NCBI RefSeq assembly: GCF_018132105.1
Contig: NZ_JWHL01000008.1
Location: 20,063-84,062 of the forward strand
From: Methanocalculus chunghsingensis
GTDB taxonomy: Archaea > Halobacteriota > Methanomicrobia > Methanomicrobiales > Methanocorpusculaceae
Direction of reading: 5' to 3'
Length of the DNA stretch: 64,000 bases
A program made the position numbers and the translations under genes. Shown piece by piece: positions 8,302-18,232 of this stretch; position 1 is the first letter of the stretch; each line of letters begins with the position of its first letter. Under the pieces are notes generated by a model. It was given only the letters and a program-made list of their open reading frames with translations. It did no database searches and had not been told where the DNA came from.

Positions 8302-10761
8302 TCATATACCATCTCCGCCCGGTGGCCCGGTCATCCCCAGATATGCGTAGGCAATATAGGCTGCATCAGCTCCATCCACCACTCCGTCTTCGTTGAAGTC
8401 GGCCTCCTTAACACCCTCACCATATCCTGCTGCCATATAGGCGACCCGTGAGAGATCCCCGATATCGATCCGTCCATTTCTGTTCAGATCACCCCTGAGG
8501 TGGACAGTGATGAAGTCATTTTGAACCATGGTTGCCATTCCTCCCTGATTACCGGCAGTAAGTGAGACGGTGTACGTGCCTGGAGAGGAATATATCTTTT
8601 CAGGATACCGGGAGACATTCATCGTCCCATCTCCGAGATTCCAGTTCCATGAGGTGACACGCCCCATAGAGATATCATCAAACCGAACCGTAAGCGGGGC
8701 ATATCCTGAACGGGGAGTGGCAGTGAAGGCTGGAGATGGTGGAGCAACAGGACCATGATAGGTGATGATGGCAACCCTGTGGAGGCTGCTGTCGGTAATA
8801 TAGAGAGTCCCATTACAATCGACGGCGATGCCGGAAGGGGAGGTGATATCAACCGAAGAGGGGGCCTCATTGTTGATTATATGAAGAATCTCTCCATTCA
8901 GATCCATGGCAACGATCCTGGTGTTCCCCGTATCAGCGACATAGAAAAACCCTTCCGGGCTCCATGCCAGATCCCTGGGACGGTTCAGCTGATCATCACC
9001 GGCGTCATACTCCCCAAATACCCGGAAATCCAGAGAGAGGTCGATAGCGACGATACGGTTATTCTCCCGATCTGCTATATAGATCGTCTCTGAGGGATCG
9101 ATTGTCATCCCTTGTGGGTACTGGAACTGCCAGATGCCGCTCCCATACGATCCTCGACTCCAGACAAGATCTCCATCCGGATTAAAGAGCTGGATCCGAT
9201 GGTTCGATGTGTCGGAGACATACATGAATCCTGAACGGTTCACCACCACATCGCCAGGGAAGAGAAGCTCCCCATGTTCCGACCCCCGTGATCCAATCTC
9301 TCTCTGATAACTTCCGGAAGAATCAAAGGTGATAATCCGGTGGTTTCCTGCATCAGCAAGGTAGATGTCACCCTTCGCATCGACACAAAGACCAACCGGA
9401 ACACTCAGATCTGCTCCTATACTCTTTATGACACTTCCTTCATTATCAAAGATCATAACCCGGTTATTCTGCCTGTCGGCAACGATGATCTCCCCGGCAG
9501 GAGAGACGGCGATTCCGGCTGGATCCCGAAACCGGACGGGTGAAAAGCCATATGATCCAAATGTTCTGCTGAGGAGATATCCGGGTTCGGTCCTGAAGAT
9601 AACGGTATTGGAGATACCTTCGCTATACCCTCCCAGTACCACCAGTCGGATCTGATAGTCGGTATATGGAGCCAGGCCATCCAGAATGGTCTCCCCGGCA
9701 TCAGGGGGAATCGGGGTATGATTACCTGCTTCCCATCTTGTTCCGCCATCTGTACTCACCTCAGGGTGTACTGATTGTGCATCAACAGCAGGAGTCCAGG
9801 TGAGGTGTGCGGATCCGGATGTAGTGTTTATCACCGTCAGATCGGTGACGGGGATCACAGGTCTGGGGGTTGGGGTCGGAGCAGGCGTCGGCGTCGGAAC
9901 CGGAGTGGGAGTGGCCGTAGGTGTCGGCTCAGGAGTCGGAGCAGGCGTCGGCGTCGGAACCGGAGTGGGAGTGGCCGTAGGTGTCGGCTCAGGGGTCGGA
10001 GCAGGCGTCGGCGTCGGCGTCGGAACCGGAGTGGGAGTGGCCGTAGGTGTCGGCTCAGGGGTCGGAGCAGGCCTGACGACCACCTCAACTGGTGTCAGGT
10101 GAGGTAGATACAGGCCACCCTGTCGATCATCAATCAGGGATTCTTCGGATAGATGAACCGTTGTATTGCCAGGCGAGAGAGCATGCAGGGTAAATGAGAT
10201 GAGGGTGACATTGCCGGTTCCCCCTGCCCCCGTAAGATCTATCGCCTTGCACCAGACCGCATCAGCAGGAGATCCACTCTTCTGGTAGGTGGAAAGATAC
10301 GCCCATTCCGGAAAGGCAATTTGATCTATCTCAACAATACCCGGTTCACCGAGATACATGCTGATGTTGTATCCGGCAAACCCACTCCGGGCTGGATCCA
10401 GGTAGAGTGTTATCGCCAGCTTCTCACCAGAAGTTAGCGAAAGGATCCCCGGCTCTGCTATGATGACCGGGGGAAGATCCCCTTCGTCCATGGGATTGGG
10501 GTTCAGGGATAACAGACCGGAGTGGGCAGAAGCAGATGTACAGATTGAGAGAAGGCAGAGAGAAACCAGCAGAAGCAGATACCATAAAGGCATCCCGAGA
10601 GATACGAAGCGAGACCGGAATAGCAGGTTTTTTGGTTCCCTTTTGAGAGAATACACTCCATTGTTTCGGGATTCATACCCCCCGGTACAGGATACCATGA
10701 CATTCTCTGGTCGTATCCTAAGCGGCGTTGAAGGGGAAATAGTATTATCAACCCGTATCAT
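8302..10761 (-). CDS. Exported cohesin-PT linker-FnIII-NHL propeller-PKD-dockerin protein
   Basis: Up to 819 residues. The hydrophobic export signal lies at about 58-80, so ATG 10593 (giving [12 protein letters not shown] at the start) may be the real start and the first 56 codons may not be translated; neither start has a clear ribosome-binding site. Domains: cohesin-like (95-235, [30 protein letters not shown]), a Thr/Pro linker of 20-residue repeats (237-305), a fibronectin III-like domain (308-395), a six-bladed NHL propeller (400-675), PKD (680-755) and dockerin-like pair (757-819) with [12 protein letters not shown] and [12 protein letters not shown], both intact. Same overall order and dockerin class as the protein at 3196-5481. 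Confidence 0.83.
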   Translation of the reverse strand: MIRVDNTISPSTPLRIRPENVMVSCTGGYESRNNGVYSLKREPKNLLFRSRFVSLGMPLWYLLLLVSLCLLSICTSASAHSGLLSLNPNPMDEGDLPPVIIAEPGILSLTSGEKLAITLYLDPARSGFAGYNISMYLGEPGIVEIDQIAFPEWAYLSTYQKSGSPADAVWCKAIDLTGAGGTGNVTLISFTLHALSPGNTTVHLSEESLIDDRQGGLYLPHLTPVEVVVRPAPTPEPTPTATPTPVPTPTPTPAPTPEPTPTATPTPVPTPTPAPTPEPTPTATPTPVPTPTPAPTPTPRPVIPVTDLTVINTTSGSAHLTWTPAVDAQSVHPEVSTDGGTRWEAGNHTPIPPDAGETILDGLAPYTDYQIRLVVLGGYSEGISNTVIFRTEPGYLLSRTFGSYGFSPVRFRDPAGIAVSPAGEIIVADRQNNRVMIFDNEGSVIKSIGADLSVPVGLCVDAKGDIYLADAGNHRIITFDSSGSYQREIGSRGSEHGELLFPGDVVVNRSGFMYVSDTSNHRIQLFNPDGDLVWSRGSYGSGIWQFQYPQGMTIDPSETIYIADRENNRIVAIDLSLDFRVFGEYDAGDDQLNRPRDLAWSPEGFFYVADTGNTRIVAMDLNGEILHIINNEAPSSVDITSPSGIAVDCNGTLYITDSSLHRVAIITYHGPVAPPSPAFTATPRSGYAPLTVRFDDISMGRVTSWNWNLGDGTMNVSRYPEKIYSSPGTYTVSLTAGNQGGMATMVQNDFITVHLRGDLNRNGRIDIGDLSRVAYMAAGYGEGVKEADFNEDGVVDGADAAYIAYAYLGMTGPPGGDGI
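9871..10073 (-). repeat. 60-bp in-frame tandem repeat encoding a Thr/Pro linker
   Basis: Bases 9901-9960 and 9961-10020 are almost identical 60-bp units; a third copy follows with a six-base (two-codon) insertion and partial units flank them. The unit encodes 20 residues rich in TP, EP, AP and VP. Copy number is expected to vary by slippage, which would change linker length between the cohesin and the propeller. Confidence 0.85.
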
Positions 10762-10825
10762 TTTCTCTATTTAATCGTGAAGCCTTCATCTCCGGGAAAA
10801 GAGAGAGGGGATCAGGATTCTCTCC

Positions 10826-12685
10826 TCATGACCATTCCAACGCATTATACAGGGTTATAACGTCATTAAACCCAATCCATCCATTCTCATCATAATCAAA
10901 ATAATCGATATCCCCATGCTCTCCTTCCTTGATCGTATTCATATAGTTATAGAAGATGACAATATCATTGAACCCGATAAACCCGTTTCCATCGAGATCC
11001 TCATAGGTTCCCGATATTTTCCCCCTCATGGTCGGATTTGGAAATGAACCAAATGGCAGGACATCAGAGATGCGTATCTGCTTTGATTGAACAATAACCC
11101 CATTATTTGGTTGGTATGTCCGTCCTTCACGATCCTGAATTGCACGCGGACCGCCGCCCACCATCATCATCGCATTTCCTCGCGTTGTGCCACCCTCAAC
11201 CGTCAGATCCAGTAGATGTATCTCCCTGCTCGCCACGACATCGGAGCGTATATCGGTTGCTGTACAGGTAACAACGACAGATGGAAGGTTTGAGACGTGA
11301 TCAAAATGAGCCCATGCAGGGAACTCCACATCAATGTATTCTGCAACCCCGTTATCTGTAAGAGAGAGTGTCAGATTGAATCCCGAGAGAACACCGGATC
11401 CTCCGGCTGGATAGACAAGCCAGAGCCCGAACTTCTCGGTCTGTCCGGGTCCCAACCGGATCTCGTATCTGTCCTCCAGAGTATAGGGCCGGAACTCAAG
11501 ATACGGCATCACAGGAGCCTCAGTGACCGTGATACAATTCGTCTTCACCTCTGTTGAGCTCCCCTCGTTATTTGTAACCGTCAGGGTTATTGTATAGGTT
11601 CCCGGTGTTTCGTACCGATATTGGGGGTTTTGCTCGGTGAGTACTGTTCCGTCTCCCAGATCCCATCTCCATGATGTCGGGTTATTGAAAGATTCGTCTG
11701 TAAACCAGACATTAAGGGGTGCTGATCCATGGGTTGGCGATGCGGTAAACCCTGCAACCGGAGGAAGAGGATATCCTGCCGGTACCCAGATGGACACCCG
11801 GTTATTCCCGGTATCTGCAACATAAACAAAAGGCGTCAGGCCAAGTCCTCCGGATCTTCGGACTGCAACACCACGGGGGCTTGAGAATTCTGCATCTCCT
11901 GCACCACCGGATCCAAACACAAGGAGCGTCTCACCTTCAGGGGTCTGCTTGATGATCCGATCATTGGCGGGATCGGCGAGATACACCAGGTTATTGTCAT
12001 CAGCAGCGATGCCATATCCTGGTGTATCCCAGGCCCTCTGGAATGTGCCAGCAGTATTAAAACACTGAATCCGGCCGTTCAGGTCATCGATAACATAGAT
12101 ATAACCTGATTCATTCACCATCACGTCAACAGGATTGAGAAACTGCCCCTCACCGGTTCCGGGACCTCCAAAAGACTCAAAGACCCCGCTTATACGGTTA
12201 ATCTTCTGTATCCTGTTATTACCGGAGTCTGCAACATAAATCCAGTTGATTGTATCGACCGCAATACCGGTCGGGCTGGTGAGCTGTCCCGCACCATCTC
12301 CATATGAACCATAGGAACGCTGATACACACCTTCCGAGTCATACACGACAATCCGGTGGTTGTTGGTATCCGCAACATAGACCCGATCGCCCCGATCGAC
12401 TGCGATCCCCTTTGGATACTGAAACTCCAGTTCACCGGTTCCAAATGAACCCCATTCCCTGATGAAAGTACCGGCCTGATCAAACTTGACAACCCGGCTG
12501 TTATATGTATCAGCAACATAGACATTACCGGTCGAATCGATGGCAACATCGTACGGGCGATCAAATGGCGAATCCAGTACCTCAAACGACTTGAAAAAGA
12601 TATACTCCTCCTCTGCCAGACATGGTGAACAGAGGAGGCCAAGACCGAGAATTACTCCAAGGTATATCAATGTAGTACACTTCAT
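10826..12685 (-). CDS. Exported NHL propeller-PKD-cohesin-dockerin protein
   Basis: A 619-residue protein if started at ATG 12685 (MKCTTLIYLGVILGLG), which puts the signal peptide at the N terminus; an in-frame ATG at 12730 would add 15 unlikely residues. Domains: signal peptide (1-24), NHL propeller (27-305), PKD (310-390, WRWDLGDG), cohesin-like (395-530, LSGFNLTLSL, FPAWAHF, VTCTATDI) and dockerin-like pair (560-619), DLDGNGFIGFND and DYDENGWIGFND. Architecture and dockerin class match the proteins at 6279 and 14573, which suggests gene duplication. It has no membrane anchor, so attachment to the cell must come from a partner. Confidence 0.85.
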   Translation of the reverse strand: MKCTTLIYLGVILGLGLLCSPCLAEEEYIFFKSFEVLDSPFDRPYDVAIDSTGNVYVADTYNSRVVKFDQAGTFIREWGSFGTGELEFQYPKGIAVDRGDRVYVADTNNHRIVVYDSEGVYQRSYGSYGDGAGQLTSPTGIAVDTINWIYVADSGNNRIQKINRISGVFESFGGPGTGEGQFLNPVDVMVNESGYIYVIDDLNGRIQCFNTAGTFQRAWDTPGYGIAADDNNLVYLADPANDRIIKQTPEGETLLVFGSGGAGDAEFSSPRGVAVRRSGGLGLTPFVYVADTGNNRVSIWVPAGYPLPPVAGFTASPTHGSAPLNVWFTDESFNNPTSWRWDLGDGTVLTEQNPQYRYETPGTYTITLTVTNNEGSSTEVKTNCITVTEAPVMPYLEFRPYTLEDRYEIRLGPGQTEKFGLWLVYPAGGSGVLSGFNLTLSLTDNGVAEYIDVEFPAWAHFDHVSNLPSVVVTCTATDIRSDVVASREIHLLDLTVEGGTTRGNAMMMVGGGPRAIQDREGRTYQPNNGVIVQSKQIRISDVLPFGSFPNPTMRGKISGTYEDLDGNGFIGFNDIVIFYNYMNTIKEGEHGDIDYFDYDENGWIGFNDVITLYNALEWS

Positions 12686-12781
12686 ATCCTGACACCCGCG
12701 TTTATTAAACAATCCATTGTTTATCAGCAACCTAAACCATTCCAGATACCTGTCATCATCCTTTCAGCACCCTGCCGGTTT

Positions 12782-14494
12782 TCAGACCATCTCGTAGAGC
12801 ACCACCACATCATTAAACCCGATTCGGCCGTTTCCATCATAATCAAAGAGCTCTATCTGGCCAAAGTCTCCGAGTCGCAACACCTCGATATTTTCATAGA
12901 ATAAGATGACATCATTAAACCCGATTCTTCCATTGCCATCAAGATCCTCATAAAGCCGATCTCCGGTCATATCCTGGGGTTTTGGAAAGAATCCTCCTTG
13001 AGGCTTTGGAAAATGGCGAAGGAGATTAATATAATCACTTTTTGTGATGGTATCAGATCCGCCGCCATTTCTGACCATGAGGCTGACAGTATAGATTCCC
13101 GGGGTAGTGTAGCTGTATACCGGGTTTTCAAGGGTTGATTCACCGCCATCACCAAACATCCAGTGCCACTCATCGATGGTTCCTGATGAGAGATCACTAA
13201 ATGAGATAGAGAGGGGAGCATTGCCTTCTCTGATATCGGCATCGAATGCTGCCGATGGAGGTGGCGGATGTGCGGTGATGATGGAGTCCGTGATTATATG
13301 ATCCTCCCCACCTGCATTCGTGACGGTGAGAGAGATCGAATAGGTGCCAGGATCCTGATAGACATGAACCGGATGCTGCTCTGATGAGGTTGTCCCATCC
13401 CCGAAATCCCAGAGCCATGCATCAACGGTACCTGTCGATCGATCCGTCAGTGTAACAGGGAATGGGATAATTCCTTCAGTCTGATTGACAAAAAAATCAG
13501 CCTGGGGAGGGGGTGGCATCTCTTTGACCGTAATCGATCGATCTTGAAGGGCCGGGCAGTACAGTCCACCCTGACGATCATCGATAAGATGCCCCTCAAG
13601 AATACCAATCCCGGCCTCTCCCGGCGCGACTGCACGGACGGTCATCATGACAAGGGCCACTTCTCCTGTTCCGGAATCACCGGCCAGATCAACCGCCTTG
13701 CACCAGACACTCTCTGCTGGAAGCGGTCCATGCTCCGGCATATTTGCCCATGAAGGGAAGGAGACCGATGTGATCTCAAGAACCGAGGAGTCAGAGACAA
13801 AACCCGTAATATTATAGCCGGAAATGCCCTGATCCGCGTTCTCCATCACCACGGTATAGACAGCCGTCTGCCCGACGGAGAGTTCGTCCTCATCCCCTGC
13901 AAGAAGAACAGAGGATGTATCCGGTTGAGGGCTGGGTGTTGGTTCAGGAGTCGGAATGGGGGTGGGCTCAGGAGTTGGTGTCGGTCCGGGATCTGACCCA
14001 ACATGCAGAAGAGCAGAGATGGGAGGGGGATATTCCCGATAACCGGCTGCATCATCGAGATACCCCTCCCCGGAACGAATCCTGATTCCGGTCATCCCGG
14101 GGGCATCAGCCCTGATACGAAGAGTCAGGACGGTAATATCCGAACCGCCGGGGCCGTCCCCGAGATCTGCACCCCTGCACCAGACCTCATCACCCGGAAG
14201 TGAACTCTGCTGCCGTAGATCAACCCATGAAGGGAAGATTACCTCAACAATCTCCCCAACATCGGGGTTATCAAGATAAAAGCTTATATTAAATCCAATG
14301 AGACCATTCGGGGCAGTTATCGCCTTCAGGGTAACATCAATACTATCTCCCGTCCCTGCGGTAACCTCAGCCGGAATGAAGGCCATCTCATAGGATGATC
14401 CGGATGAGGACTCCGGAGAGACCAGAACTGCCGAACCACCGGGTACAAGAAGCAAAGAGACTATGATAATCAGGAGCCAGACTGCCGGTTTCAT
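12782..14494 (-). CDS. Exported double-cohesin, double-PKD, dockerin protein (no propeller)
   Basis: A 570-residue protein with signal peptide (1-22), cohesin-like domain 1 (35-165, GLIGFNISFYL, FPSWVDLRQ, WCRGADLGDG), a short PT linker (168-188), cohesin-like domain 2 (195-325, GISGYNITG, FPSWANM, WCKAVDLAGDSGTG), two PKD domains (333-490, WLWDFGDG and WHWMFGDG) and a dockerin-like pair (510-570) with DLDGNGRIGFND and DYDGNGRIGFND, the cleanest calcium loops of the cluster. Two cohesins and one dockerin make it the only member that could branch an assembly, like a small scaffoldin. That role is inference. Confidence 0.86.
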   Translation of the reverse strand: MKPAVWLLIIIVSLLLVPGGSAVLVSPESSSGSSYEMAFIPAEVTAGTGDSIDVTLKAITAPNGLIGFNISFYLDNPDVGEIVEVIFPSWVDLRQQSSLPGDEVWCRGADLGDGPGGSDITVLTLRIRADAPGMTGIRIRSGEGYLDDAAGYREYPPPISALLHVGSDPGPTPTPEPTPIPTPEPTPSPQPDTSSVLLAGDEDELSVGQTAVYTVVMENADQGISGYNITGFVSDSSVLEITSVSFPSWANMPEHGPLPAESVWCKAVDLAGDSGTGEVALVMMTVRAVAPGEAGIGILEGHLIDDRQGGLYCPALQDRSITVKEMPPPPQADFFVNQTEGIIPFPVTLTDRSTGTVDAWLWDFGDGTTSSEQHPVHVYQDPGTYSISLTVTNAGGEDHIITDSIITAHPPPPSAAFDADIREGNAPLSISFSDLSSGTIDEWHWMFGDGGESTLENPVYSYTTPGIYTVSLMVRNGGGSDTITKSDYINLLRHFPKPQGGFFPKPQDMTGDRLYEDLDGNGRIGFNDVILFYENIEVLRLGDFGQIELFDYDGNGRIGFNDVVVLYEMV

Positions 14495-14572
14495 GCCAGT
14501 ATCACCATCCCTGTCCCTGCCAGATGCATAATCATAACGAGCAATAGTTGAGAGTGAGAGGAGATTCTCCCA

Positions 14573-16516
14573 TCACTCGATTGCACGGTAGAGCGTCCTC
14601 ATATCATTTGTCGTAATTCCGCCAACACCATCATAGTTATAGTAATCAACTGTACCATGATTGCCGGTAGCGATTGCATCCATATTATTCCAGAAGATGA
14701 CGACATCATTGAAGCCGATTCTCCCGTTTCCATCGAGATCTTCATAGGTATTTGCAATAATACCACGTGCCGTTGGCGAGGGGAAGAGGCCTCCTGATGG
14801 CCGGGGGAATGACAGGACCCCTTCAACATTGATGACGGCATCATTGACAACCGGCCGATAGATCCCTCCTTCACGATCAGCGATATGGATCTCATCACCG
14901 GAATCACCCGGTATCGAAGTCTTCTCAATCGTCAGTACTGTTGATCCGCTTCCGCTATCGGCAACAACCACCAGATCGAAGAGATGAAGAGAGTCTCTTC
15001 CTGATTCACCATTCAGATCAACCGCTGTCACCCAGACACTGCTTCCAGGGAGCGCGGCATATTCGGTCTGGAATTCATAGGCATTCCAGAGAGGGGACGG
15101 GCGGACATCTGTGATCTTCACATTATCATTTGAGAGGCTGAGCGTGATATTAAACCCGGAGAGATCATTCGGGGTATGTCCTGCCGGAATATCGAGCCAG
15201 AGACCGATGATCTGCTCCTGGCCGATCGTCAGATCCATCTGATCGGGATCGAAGGTGAGATGGGGAGCGGCAGTCACACTGAAGAGATCAGATTTGGTGA
15301 TCGTGTCGGTCCCTTCTCCGTTTCTCACTGTCAGGCGGACCGAGTACGTTCCTACATCGGTGAATTCATGCGTGTAGTTACGCTGTTCATAAGACTGGGT
15401 CTCATAGAGGATACCCCATGGACCTCCATCTCTGGAGACCTCCCATCGCCATGTTGTCGGCTTTCTCCCCTCAGGATCTGAACTGGATGTATCGTTGAGC
15501 CATACCCCATGAGGCACAGATGCCGGAGTGATACTCTCGAATTCAAAATCAGCGATAGGAGGGAGGGTTGAACCTTCAGGCGCCCAGATCGAGATTCTGT
15601 TATTGCCGGTATCTGCCACATAAATAAATGGAGTCCTTCCAGGCGTTGCCAGAACCCGCTTGATCCCGATATCACGGGGCTCATCCAGCTGACTGATCCC
15701 GGGATCATCACCAAACGCTGTTATTGATCCACCTACGTTGTCTGTTACCCTGATCAGATTCGAAGTCCAGTCTGTTGAGAAGATGTTGTTCTCCTCATTT
15801 ATCAGGATACCATACCCATCGGAAGCCCAGCTTCTCTGGTAGACGCCATTGATATCAAAGACCTGAACCCGGAAGTTCTGCTGATCCATCACATATATAT
15901 TCATTGACGAATCGACCGAGATGCCGACCGGATATCGGAATGTTCCATTAATGGTTCCCGCCTGGCCAAAAGCCCTCACAAAGCTGCCATCTTTATTAAG
16001 TATCTGGATGCGATGATTCTCGGTATCAGCAACATAGAGATAGGTATCATCGACCGCAACAGCACCCGGACTCTTCATCTCTCCATTCGCACTTCCAAAT
16101 GAGCCGAATGTTCGCCATTGCCCACCTGCCCGATCGATGCGGACAATCCGGTGATTCTTTGTATCAGCAATGTAGATGAAACCCTGGTTATCGACGACAA
16201 TCCCTTTTGGTTCATGGAACTGGCGCTCCCCGGACCCCTGGGTTCCAATTGACCATTCCACAGTTCCAAATGGATCAAACTTCACCACCCGGTGATTCTG
16301 GGTATCTGCAACATAGACATTTCCATCATCCAGGGAGTCAACCGCAACACCATAGGGATTTGCAAGGGGAATTCCTCCGGACTGTCCGCTCCCTGCCATT
16401 GTTCCATTGAAGGAATCGACATAGATATGAGCAGCAGTCGTTGTTCCGGGAATAAGAAAGACAAGAAGGAGCCATATCATCGCCCCTGTAACCAGATATC
16501 GTGATGTTGTACTCAT
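14573..16516 (-). CDS. Exported NHL propeller-PKD-cohesin-dockerin protein
   Basis: The start at ATG 16516 is supported by GAGGTG four bases upstream and by a signal peptide beginning there; the frame continues to 16594 without support. The 647-residue product has a signal peptide (1-29), NHL propeller (30-320), a PKD-like domain (325-425) whose WRWEVSRDGG replaces the usual WDFGDG, a cohesin-like domain (430-565, DLSGFNITL, WVTAVDLNGESG) and a dockerin-like pair (590-647). The first calcium loop DLDGNGRIGFND is intact; the second (NYDGVGGITTND) has Val at a ligand position. It is the first gene of the surface block and is preceded by an A+T-rich promoter region. Confidence 0.85.
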   Translation of the reverse strand: MSTTSRYLVTGAMIWLLLVFLIPGTTTAAHIYVDSFNGTMAGSGQSGGIPLANPYGVAVDSLDDGNVYVADTQNHRVVKFDPFGTVEWSIGTQGSGERQFHEPKGIVVDNQGFIYIADTKNHRIVRIDRAGGQWRTFGSFGSANGEMKSPGAVAVDDTYLYVADTENHRIQILNKDGSFVRAFGQAGTINGTFRYPVGISVDSSMNIYVMDQQNFRVQVFDINGVYQRSWASDGYGILINEENNIFSTDWTSNLIRVTDNVGGSITAFGDDPGISQLDEPRDIGIKRVLATPGRTPFIYVADTGNNRISIWAPEGSTLPPIADFEFESITPASVPHGVWLNDTSSSDPEGRKPTTWRWEVSRDGGPWGILYETQSYEQRNYTHEFTDVGTYSVRLTVRNGEGTDTITKSDLFSVTAAPHLTFDPDQMDLTIGQEQIIGLWLDIPAGHTPNDLSGFNITLSLSNDNVKITDVRPSPLWNAYEFQTEYAALPGSSVWVTAVDLNGESGRDSLHLFDLVVVADSGSGSTVLTIEKTSIPGDSGDEIHIADREGGIYRPVVNDAVINVEGVLSFPRPSGGLFPSPTARGIIANTYEDLDGNGRIGFNDVVIFWNNMDAIATGNHGTVDYYNYDGVGGITTNDMRTLYRAIE

Positions 16517-16594
16517 CGAACACCTCTCAAAGTATAAAGTATTATAAGCATTCATTGAAGATGCGATCAGCTCCACAGCTTTTGTGAAATGCAT

Positions 16595-16772
16595 GACCCC
16601 CTCTGCAAGTATCGCAGATATTAGTTCAAAATAATATAAAGATTGTGGATATGATTATGCGAGTATAAGGTCAGCATCACAGATTAGTGATGATTTCCTG
16701 GCTGATTCAAACACCCATAAATGAAGTAAAAAGGCAACAGGAAAGTGAATATTTTTATTAATTTTTTATATT
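16595..16772 (-). promoter_or_regulatory. A+T-rich promoter region of the surface-protein cluster
   Basis: No gene is seen here. TATA-like sequence (ATAATATAAAG on the plus strand near 16630-16642) could drive the minus-strand surface cluster. The stretch next to the cbiB stop (about 16740-16790) is an A+T run suited to termination of cbiB. Confidence 0.4.
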
Positions 16773-17699
16773 TTATAAAATAAATAGAAGATGATTCTGA
16801 TTGGCAAGATGGAGGCATAGGATGGCAGCCAGAAGACCAAGCACCGTCGCCCCCCGTACCGCGGCGATGACACATCGCCCCCCTGTCTTAAGACTTTGTG
16901 TACAGTCCCCAATCCTATAGCTCCCCGGCTTCTCAAACCGGATCCCACACCCTCCTGCGATGAGTGCCATCGGGATCCCGCCATTGAACCCCGGACGCTT
17001 CCCTGCATCACGCCGGAGTACCAGATATGCCTCCCTCCCCCGTCTGCGGGCTGTAAACCAGAGGAGGAGGAGGCATCCGGTGATACGTGCCGGGATATAA
17101 CTGAGGATATCATCGGCACGGGCAGAAAACCAGCCAAGACGTTCGCGATCATCCCGGTATCCGAGCATCGCATCCATCGTATTGGCAGCCCGGTACATCG
17201 CAGCACCGGGAAGACCAAGAAGGGCAAACCAGAAGAGCGGGGCGATGATCGAGTCAACAAGGTTTTCAGCAACCGACTCATACGCTGCTGAACGGACCTC
17301 TTCATCCGAGAGGAGGGCAGTCTTTCGGGAGACCATCATCCCTGCTGCCCTCTGCCCCTCACCGCTCCCACGCGAGAGCCCCTCTTCGACCGATATGGCA
17401 TGCTCTTCAAGTGAACGCCATGCAAAAGTTGATTTCAAAAACACTGGTGCAATCAGAATATAGAGCCACCAGGGAGCATACCATTCAAGGAGGAGTGCCG
17501 GGATCACCGCGATGGCGGCGGTTGCAATCCAGAAGATGAGACCCGCCACCCGCTGGAGGGATCGGCGGTATGCAGTTGGTCTTCCCCACCATCCAATAAA
17601 TCTTCCGAGGAGGGCTACCGGATGATATGGCGTATGGGGATCACCCACAGCCCGATCAAGAAAGACTGCCAGGATCAGAATGATTCCGGCGAACGGCAT
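16773..17699 (-). CDS. cbiB: Adenosylcobinamide-phosphate synthase CbiB (CobD)
   Basis: A 308-residue polytopic membrane enzyme that attaches the aminopropanol-type linker to adenosylcobyric acid in cobalamin biosynthesis. Family signatures are FLDRAVGDPHTPYHPVALLG at the N terminus, SLEEHAISVEEGLSRG, ARAAGMMVSRKT-like VSRKTALLSDEEV, the segment AAYESVAENLVDSIIAPLFW, and NTMDAMLGYRDDR. The start at ATG 17699 is preferred to 17810 because it begins exactly where family members begin; it overlaps the upstream gene by 25 bases. Corrinoids are essential for methanogen methyltransferases. Confidence 0.94.
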   Translation of the reverse strand: MPFAGIILILAVFLDRAVGDPHTPYHPVALLGRFIGWWGRPTAYRRSLQRVAGLIFWIATAAIAVIPALLLEWYAPWWLYILIAPVFLKSTFAWRSLEEHAISVEEGLSRGSGEGQRAAGMMVSRKTALLSDEEVRSAAYESVAENLVDSIIAPLFWFALLGLPGAAMYRAANTMDAMLGYRDDRERLGWFSARADDILSYIPARITGCLLLLWFTARRRGREAYLVLRRDAGKRPGFNGGIPMALIAGGCGIRFEKPGSYRIGDCTQSLKTGGRCVIAAVRGATVLGLLAAILCLHLANQNHLLFIL

Positions 17700-18223
17700 G
17701 CAGTGACGACCCCGGCAAGAAGGAGGAGAACGATGAGTGCTGTGGCAAATGCATCCACAGGCGCAAGGAGTGCGCCACGGAAGGAGAGCCAGATGAGATA
17801 GATGATGCATGCCAGGATACAGGGGATCAGGGCAAGGAGTGGCGGAGACCTCTTCAGCAGGGACTCTTCAACCACGATGATCTCAGGATCTTCACAGACG
17901 ATAGGGCATGCCTTGCTCACCACGACCTTCACCCGTGTCGTTCTTGCTCCATATCCGGTGATTATATCAAGGGTAAAGATACCGTCCCCTGAGGATTCAC
18001 GAATAGGGATAGCGATCTCGATGACGCCATCCACAAAGATATTCTCATGAAAAAAGTCGGTGAATGCCTGTCCGTTCTGTGTTCTGATCGTTGCATGGGT
18101 GGGGGAGCCGTGGTTCTCAAACCGGATTCTAAGGTCACTCCCTGCATCGACGGGTACCTCACGTGCCGAGACCTCGATGCTGTTTACTCCCTTCCGATTC
18201 AGATGCACATCAATGACAGTCAT
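17675..18223 (-). CDS. Conserved archaeal membrane protein with N-terminal beta domain
   Basis: A 182-residue protein not assigned to a known function. Residues 1-105 look like a beta-sandwich (alternating hydrophobic strands, no cysteine motif), residues 106-122 are acidic, and two hydrophobic segments occupy about 127-145 and 155-172. The predicted topology puts the beta domain on one side of the membrane with a short hairpin anchor. It sits between a Trm112-like gene and cbiB on the same strand and overlaps cbiB, so it is likely in the purA-cbiB transcript. Confidence 0.72.
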   Translation of the reverse strand: MTVIDVHLNRKGVNSIEVSAREVPVDAGSDLRIRFENHGSPTHATIRTQNGQAFTDFFHENIFVDGVIEIAIPIRESSGDGIFTLDIITGYGARTTRVKVVVSKACPIVCEDPEIIVVEESLLKRSPPLLALIPCILACIIYLIWLSFRGALLAPVDAFATALIVLLLLAGVVTACRSPESF

Positions 18224-18232
18224 ACAGGCAGA

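Noticed and set aside
9775..10107. Plus-strand Arg/Gly- and Val/Gly-rich frames
   Set aside because: They are antisense readings of the 60-bp Thr/Pro repeat.
16766..17305. Minus-strand open frame of 179 codons
   Set aside because: It is an alternative frame of cbiB, which has clear family motifs in the other frame.
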